NCBI GenBank assembly: GCA_900552855.1
Contig: USBG01000057.1
Location: 1 to 9,605 of the forward strand
DNA length: 9,605 nt
DNA from: an uncultured Phascolarctobacterium sp.
Lineage (GTDB): Bacteria; Bacillota; Negativicutes; Acidaminococcales; Acidaminococcaceae
Reading direction: 5' to 3'
The notes under the pieces are model-generated. The model was not told the origin of the DNA and did not search any database. It worked only from the letters and a program-made list of their open reading frames with translations. Position numbers and translations under genes: made by a program. Shown in pieces: positions 5,549-9,605 of the stretch; positions within the stretch are counted from its first letter, which is position 1, and each line of letters opens with the position of its first letter.

Positions 5549-7129
5549 ATGGGTAAAAAGAATAATAAAAATCACGTAAAAATCAAATATACGAAAAAAG
5601 ATGTTTCTGGACAGCAATCTGTTCAGGAGCAGGCAGTAGTTGTAAAGCCTATACCGAAGGTTACTGCTAATGCGCAAAATAAGGCCTCTGTTTTAAGAAA
5701 ACTTATTATTGATGCAGAGGTTATTACCAAAAGTCCTTTGCGCATAGGAAGTGGTGATAATGATGGTATTACTGATATTTTGATTTTAAAGAACAAGGCT
5801 GGTAAGTATTTTATTCCCAGCACATCATTAGCAGGTGTACTGCGCTCTGAGCTTGAAAGCATTTATTCCCAAGAGGTTACAGATAAACTGTTTGGATCCA
5901 TTGATGATAGTGGCAATCAAAGCATGTTAATAGTTAATGATACAGAGCTTTCTAACACTAAGCTTATTCATAGAGATGGCGTTGCCATTGATTCATTAAC
6001 TGGTACTACTAAACATGGAGCAAAATATGATTATGAAGCGTTGGACCGTGGAGCTAAAGGTAATATTAGGCTTGAGCTGACTGTACGCTATAACGATGTA
6101 CGTAATAATGTGTTGAGTAATGAAGAATATCAACATAATAAATTTGCCGATAGGAATGATTGCTACGGTGAGTTAATGGCAACCATTGCTGATTTACTAG
6201 CCCAAGGTATTAGAATTGGTTCCCTTACTGCCAAGGGATTTGGTAAGCTTGCAGCAAGCAGTACTGTTTATTGTTATGATTATAGTTTTTATGAAAAACA
6301 AGATGCTTTAAAATGGTTGGACTATATTAAAGATGACAGCCTGAGAGGAGATGTTATCTATAAAGGGTCTAAAGCTAAGCTGCTTTGTAGCAAGGATGAT
6401 TTTTATGTATCCTTTAATTGTTCCTTAAGAAGTTCTTTGTTGATTGCCGACTATAATCTGTCCACTGGTAATCAAGAAGAGGATTACAGTGTTTTGGAAA
6501 GAATGGAACAAAAAAATACCATCAGTGCTGTGCAAATGGTATCTGGTGATGATTTTGTTATTCCTGGCACAAGTATTAAGGGCGTTGTGCGTAATGGTGC
6601 AATAAAGATTTTATTGGCTATTAATGGTGGCAATCTGGATAAAGCAGAGGCTTTTGTTAATGAAATGATGGGATATTCTCTTGAAAATACCAATGAAAGT
6701 AAAAAAAGCAAGCTTTATGTAGATGAAGTATATATTAAAAATGGAATGCTGGTTCCTCATAAGCAAACCCGTAATCGTATTGATAGATTTAGTGGAGGAA
6801 CTATTGAGACAGCGTTATTTACTGTTAACCCGGTTTGGCAGCAGGAAAAGGATATTTCAACTATTAGAATGACTTTTAAGGTTCACGAATGTTCTGCAGC
6901 TGAGGCTGGCCTTATGCTGCTTCTAATCAAAGAGCTGTGGGATGGTAGTTTGAACATTGGCTCAGATAAAGCTGTGGGTAGAGGTGTTCTTCAGGGAATT
7001 GAATGCAAGATTGTTTATAAGGGTAGAAACTATACCGTAACGGAGTATGAAGGGGCTATGAACGCTACAGGACAAAAAGAGCTTTTGGAAAGCTATGTGC
7101 AGGCATTGGCAGGTGAAATGAATGATTAG
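5549..7129 (+). CDS. double-Cas7 (Cas7-2x-type) RAMP protein
   Basis: 526 aa; AAAGGAGA (5535-5542) precedes the ATG by 6 nt. Residues 1-50 are a low-complexity lysine-rich leader (MGKKNNKNHVKIKYTKK at the start). RAMP domain 1 (about 50-240) has LRIGSG (64-69), DGITDILILK (72-81), FIPSTSLAGVLRSE (88-101), LFGSIDD (114-120), AIDSLTGTTKHG (146-157) and the loop SLTAKGFGKL (225-234). RAMP domain 2 (about 285-490) has DDFVIPGTSIKGVVRNGA (334-351), QTRNRIDRFSGGTIE (406-420) and GSDKAVGRGVLQG (471-483). Two complete signature sets in one chain mark a fused pair of Cas7 backbone units, as in III-Dv complexes. D76 in domain 1 is a candidate catalytic aspartate; domain 2 has none obvious at that place. 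The gene overlaps csx19 by 8 nt. Confidence 0.88.
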   Translation: MGKKNNKNHVKIKYTKKDVSGQQSVQEQAVVVKPIPKVTANAQNKASVLRKLIIDAEVITKSPLRIGSGDNDGITDILILKNKAGKYFIPSTSLAGVLRSELESIYSQEVTDKLFGSIDDSGNQSMLIVNDTELSNTKLIHRDGVAIDSLTGTTKHGAKYDYEALDRGAKGNIRLELTVRYNDVRNNVLSNEEYQHNKFADRNDCYGELMATIADLLAQGIRIGSLTAKGFGKLAASSTVYCYDYSFYEKQDALKWLDYIKDDSLRGDVIYKGSKAKLLCSKDDFYVSFNCSLRSSLLIADYNLSTGNQEEDYSVLERMEQKNTISAVQMVSGDDFVIPGTSIKGVVRNGAIKILLAINGGNLDKAEAFVNEMMGYSLENTNESKKSKLYVDEVYIKNGMLVPHKQTRNRIDRFSGGTIETALFTVNPVWQQEKDISTIRMTFKVHECSAAEAGLMLLLIKELWDGSLNIGSDKAVGRGVLQGIECKIVYKGRNYTVTEYEGAMNATGQKELLESYVQALAGEMND

Positions 7130-7694
7130 TTGTGAAAAGTATTTTGAAAAAACGGATTCACTATTTAAGTATGGAGATTATTGCGTTACTGTTGAGGAAT
7201 GCTTGTGCGATGGATTTAAAGAATCTCTGAGTAAGTTGAAGAGTGACGTTGAATATTTAGTGGCAGCATGGATGGTTAACGAGCTCAAATTGGGATACTA
7301 TCAAAATGGCATGTTTTATTTTTCCGAGAGTGATGTTGTTGAAGAAAAATATTTGTTAGAGATACGTATTTTCAATGAACACGAGGAGCTTTATGTTGTA
7401 AAGCGTGATGATAAGTTTTTTACACGTTTGATTAGAGAAGGTAGTGGAGAAGCTTTAAAAGCTGTTGATAGCACTTCCATTATTTTTGGTAAAAAAAATG
7501 CTCAACTAGAAGCTGGATTTGTAAAGTTGGTAGAAAAGGGTCGCAAAATTTCTCTGGTAATTCCTTCTAGTGAAGATGCTGAAAAATATTCTTTGACAAC
7601 TAGAAGCTACATTGTGGTAAATAATACTACAGGTCAGTCTGGTTATGGATATTATCGTTGGGTAAGAATTGCTGCTGCAAAGGGGGAAATTTAA
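7122..7694 (+). CDS. csx19: Csx19 (TIGR03984-like) III-D accessory protein
   Basis: 190 aa; the ATG lies inside the 3' end of the double-Cas7 gene, so translation is probably coupled. Features matching my recollection of the TIGR03984/Csx19 family: LLEIRIFNEHEELYVVKR (78-95) followed by FFTRLIREG (99-107), a central IIFGKK (120-125) where the family often has an LWG-type motif, and the C-terminal signature SLTTRSYIVVNNTTGQSGYG (157-176), corresponding to the TTRNY...GQ...Y.DYRF ending. No catalytic motif is visible. Csx19 occurs in subtype III-D operons and is a structural component of the III-Dv complex; its biochemical role is poorly defined. The position between the two large Cas7 genes supports the call. 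Divergence in the central and terminal motifs lowers certainty slightly. Confidence 0.82.
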   Translation: MISCEKYFEKTDSLFKYGDYCVTVEECLCDGFKESLSKLKSDVEYLVAAWMVNELKLGYYQNGMFYFSESDVVEEKYLLEIRIFNEHEELYVVKRDDKFFTRLIREGSGEALKAVDSTSIIFGKKNAQLEAGFVKLVEKGRKISLVIPSSEDAEKYSLTTRSYIVVNNTTGQSGYGYYRWVRIAAAKGEI

Positions 7695-7695
7695 T

Positions 7696-9462
7696 ATGTC
7701 TGAACTTAAATCTACAGCTCCCTATAATTTTGTGCGCTTAAACAAAGTGGTACTGCAGCCGCCATTGGCTGACGCTATGAATAATTTGCAGGCTGCTAAT
7801 ACGAATGAAGCTCATGAGCAAATAAAAGCTAAGTATAAAGAATATGTGCTGAAGGGAGAAAAGTTTAGTGGTTATTTTGATGTTGAAGTAGTAAACAAAA
7901 GTCCGCTTTATATTGGTGATACTCTTAATGGAAAGAGTAGCTTTTTCTCCGACGGCAAAAACTATTGTATTCCAGGTAGCAGTATGCGTGGCTGTTTGAA
8001 AAACATCTTTAAAATTATTACTAATGGCAGTATGCGAATTGGTGTAGATGGTGACGTTGACAATCAAACATTATATTACAGAAGCTTTGCCAGCTCTCAT
8101 GATGAATTTAATGAAGAATATAAGCGCGAGATGTCTATAACAAATTCTAATAATAACAAAAAAGGTGTTTATAAATATTCAGCTAAGCCGGGTTTTCTAG
8201 TAAAGCAGGGTAATAGTTTTTATGTTTGTCCTGCTGAATGCGAAGTGAAACGTGTTACTGTAGAGAAAGCTAATATTTATGGAAAACCGTATTTTGATTG
8301 GAATTCTGATAAAGTTACAGTATATACAGGTGCAATTGATGGTAAAAAGAATATTTATATCATAAAAAAACCAAGTTGGAACATAAAATATGTTGTGAGT
8401 GAAAATTGCCTGCTTAAGTATCTTAATGATAAAAATCGTAATGGTATAAATCTTATTGGACTAAATGAGTTGACAACTAATATTGATAATGGATATGCTC
8501 GTAAAGGTAATGATAGCTTAGCTATTTTAAAGGGAGCCCAGCTATATGATTATATTATTCCATGCTTCTATGTTGAAAATAGAGGAATGGTGAAGCATTT
8601 TGGCTCTGGTCCATTGTATAGAATTCCCTATAGAAAAAGCATTGGCGATCATATTCCTTCTGGTTTAAAGGAAGATAAGGTTGATTTTGCAGATGCTATT
8701 TTTGGCAATAAAGAGCTTTGGGGAAGTAGGGTGTTCTTTGAGGATTTATATATTAAAGCTCGTAATGGCACCTCTGTTACTTATCCTGAGGCAGATGCAG
8801 AGCCAATGCTTGGACCTAAGCCAACATCATTTCAAAACTATCTCATGACTGATGAAGAAGGAAAATCTCAACATTGGAATAGCAGCGCTGAGCTGCGTGG
8901 CTATAAGCTTTATTGGCATAAGAAATGTCAATGGAAGGATTCCAGGGAAAACAGAGAGAATATGGATGTAATAAAAACTATAGCTCCAATGAAAGAGGAA
9001 AATCATTTTTATGGCAGGTTGCGCTTTGAGAATCTTGATGCAGTAGAGCTGGGCGCCTTGGCTAAGGTTTTTGCTATTGGTGAAGGTAACAATACCTGCT
9101 TTAAGTTGGGTATGGGTAAAGCGTTAGGTATGGGTAGTGTGAAAATTGTTGGTAAGCTTCATTTGCGCACTAAGGACTATTTTGCTAGCTTTTTATCTAA
9201 AGGCATAGAAGAAACTTCATACAATCGCTTTGTAGAGATATTTGATAGCTATGTTTGTACTAAGCTGTCTGAAAATGAGTATAAGTTGTACCAAGAAAGA
9301 ATGTACGAGTTGCAGTTGATAATGGATTATTCCTTAAAAAATGCTGCGGACTGGGAAGAACGTACTGAATATATCAGTATCAATGATGAGAATAAGAAAA
9401 AATTGGTTACAGATAGGAAACCATTGCCACTGATTGAGGATGTGGTAGGTAAAAAGAAATGA
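7696..9462 (+). CDS. large Cas7 with internal insertion (TIGR03986-like RAMP)
   Basis: 588 aa from the ATG at 7696, with AAGGGGG (7680-7686) 9 nt upstream; an in-frame TTG at 7669 lies inside csx19 and is not preferred. The N-terminus APYNFVRL (8-15) is typical of the TIGR03986 RAMP family. The Cas7 fold starts with YFDVEVVNKSPLYIGD (60-75) and the signature YCIPGSSMRGCLKNIF (90-105). It is then interrupted by a segment of roughly 200 residues (about 130-325). It resumes with FADAIFGNKELWGSRVFFED (331-350), ELRGYKLYWHKK (399-410) and the glycine loop KLGMGKALGMGSVKI (470-484). A helical tail with a lysine-rich end closes the protein. This matches the Cas7-insertion subunit of III-D/III-Dv effectors, a backbone or end subunit. 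A catalytic aspartate is not obvious before the signature. It overlaps cas6 by 4 nt (ATGA). Confidence 0.87.
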   Translation: MSELKSTAPYNFVRLNKVVLQPPLADAMNNLQAANTNEAHEQIKAKYKEYVLKGEKFSGYFDVEVVNKSPLYIGDTLNGKSSFFSDGKNYCIPGSSMRGCLKNIFKIITNGSMRIGVDGDVDNQTLYYRSFASSHDEFNEEYKREMSITNSNNNKKGVYKYSAKPGFLVKQGNSFYVCPAECEVKRVTVEKANIYGKPYFDWNSDKVTVYTGAIDGKKNIYIIKKPSWNIKYVVSENCLLKYLNDKNRNGINLIGLNELTTNIDNGYARKGNDSLAILKGAQLYDYIIPCFYVENRGMVKHFGSGPLYRIPYRKSIGDHIPSGLKEDKVDFADAIFGNKELWGSRVFFEDLYIKARNGTSVTYPEADAEPMLGPKPTSFQNYLMTDEEGKSQHWNSSAELRGYKLYWHKKCQWKDSRENRENMDVIKTIAPMKEENHFYGRLRFENLDAVELGALAKVFAIGEGNNTCFKLGMGKALGMGSVKIVGKLHLRTKDYFASFLSKGIEETSYNRFVEIFDSYVCTKLSENEYKLYQERMYELQLIMDYSLKNAADWEERTEYISINDENKKKLVTDRKPLPLIEDVVGKKK

Positions 9463-9605
9463 TTATTGGCGCTGTTGTTTATAAATTGAAGGCGTTGGCA
9501 GGCTGCAAAATGCCTGCCAGCCATGGTCGTTTGCTGCACGCTTCTTTTTTAAAGCTAGTGCAGCAGATTGATCCGGAGCTGTCTGCAGTGTTGCATGATG
9601 AAAAA
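9459..9605 (+). CDS. cas6: Cas6 crRNA-processing endoribonuclease, N-terminal 49 codons
   Basis: The frame begins with ATG at 9459, overlapping the preceding TGA (ATGA), and is open to the window edge without a stop. The translation starts MIIGAVVYKLKALAG and continues PASHGRLLHASFLKL (19-33), then IDPELSAVLHD (37-47). This pattern of a first beta strand, a P-x-x-x-GR-x-LH-x-x-FL helix and a DPxLxxxLHD segment is the usual N-terminus of Cas6 proteins found with type III systems. H22 and H27 are candidates for the catalytic histidine, but the active site cannot be verified from this fragment. Cas6 cuts the CRISPR transcript within repeats to make crRNAs. Its place at the end of the effector operon suggests that adaptation genes or an array follow. 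Only the beginning is present. Confidence 0.85.
   Translation, partial: MIIGAVVYKLKALAGCKMPASHGRLLHASFLKLVQQIDPELSAVLHDEK

Noticed and set aside
7738..8067. Minus-strand frame of 109 codons
   Set aside because: Antisense to the well-supported Cas7-insertion gene, with low-complexity content and no start signal.
3408..9462. Alternative assignment to subtype III-A or III-B
   Set aside because: Csx10, Csx19 and the TIGR03986-like Cas7 are present, and I see no Csm4/Csm5 or Cmr1/Cmr3/Cmr4/Cmr6-type gene set; the HD-less Cas10 also fits III-D.
1..9605. CRISPR array
   Set aside because: No regularly spaced direct repeats of about 28-40 nt were found by eye; the three-copy element near the left is too short and irregularly spaced.

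Overview
The window carries most of a subtype III-D CRISPR-Cas effector operon. Seven plus-strand genes run from 1809 to past the right edge: HD-less cas10, a small Csm3-like cas7, csx10 (Cas5-type), a double-Cas7 gene, csx19, a large Cas7 with an internal insertion, and the first 49 codons of cas6. The AT-rich base composition, strong AAGGAG-type ribosome binding sites and tightly packed genes suggest a low-GC Gram-positive (Bacillota-like) bacterium. That is an impression from composition, not a taxonomic identification.

Layout. Positions 1-234 hold the 3' end of an unrecognised gene, followed by a clear rho-independent terminator (273-315). Positions 316-1646 hold two unrecognised genes, of 100 aa and 205 aa. 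Each is preceded by a copy of the element TTGCAG-N5-TTGCCAAAT, and a third copy lies in the intergenic stretch between them. A second terminator (1650-1687) insulates this area from the cas operon. From 1809 onward the genes are separated by 1-25 nt or overlap (TGATG at 4008-4012, ATGA at 9459-9462), so they almost certainly form one transcription unit with translational coupling.

How the genes work together. Family knowledge predicts one ribonucleoprotein: Cas6 processes crRNA, and four Cas7-type domains in three polypeptides form the backbone that binds the crRNA and cuts target RNA. Csx10 caps the crRNA 5' handle, Csx19 is an accessory subunit, and Cas10 sits at the base. Cas10 has no HD nuclease domain but keeps an intact GGDD cyclase motif, so its likely output is cyclic oligoadenylate signalling rather than DNA cleavage. 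No ancillary effector, adaptation gene (cas1/cas2) or CRISPR array is visible here; they may lie beyond the right edge.

The most interesting point is architectural. Separate but start/stop-overlapping cas7 and csx10 genes, with a helical C-terminal extension on Csx10 in place of a separate small subunit, look like an unfused counterpart of the Cas7-Cas5-Cas11 fusion of the III-Dv variant. The other subunits (double Cas7, Csx19, Cas7 with insertion) match that variant.
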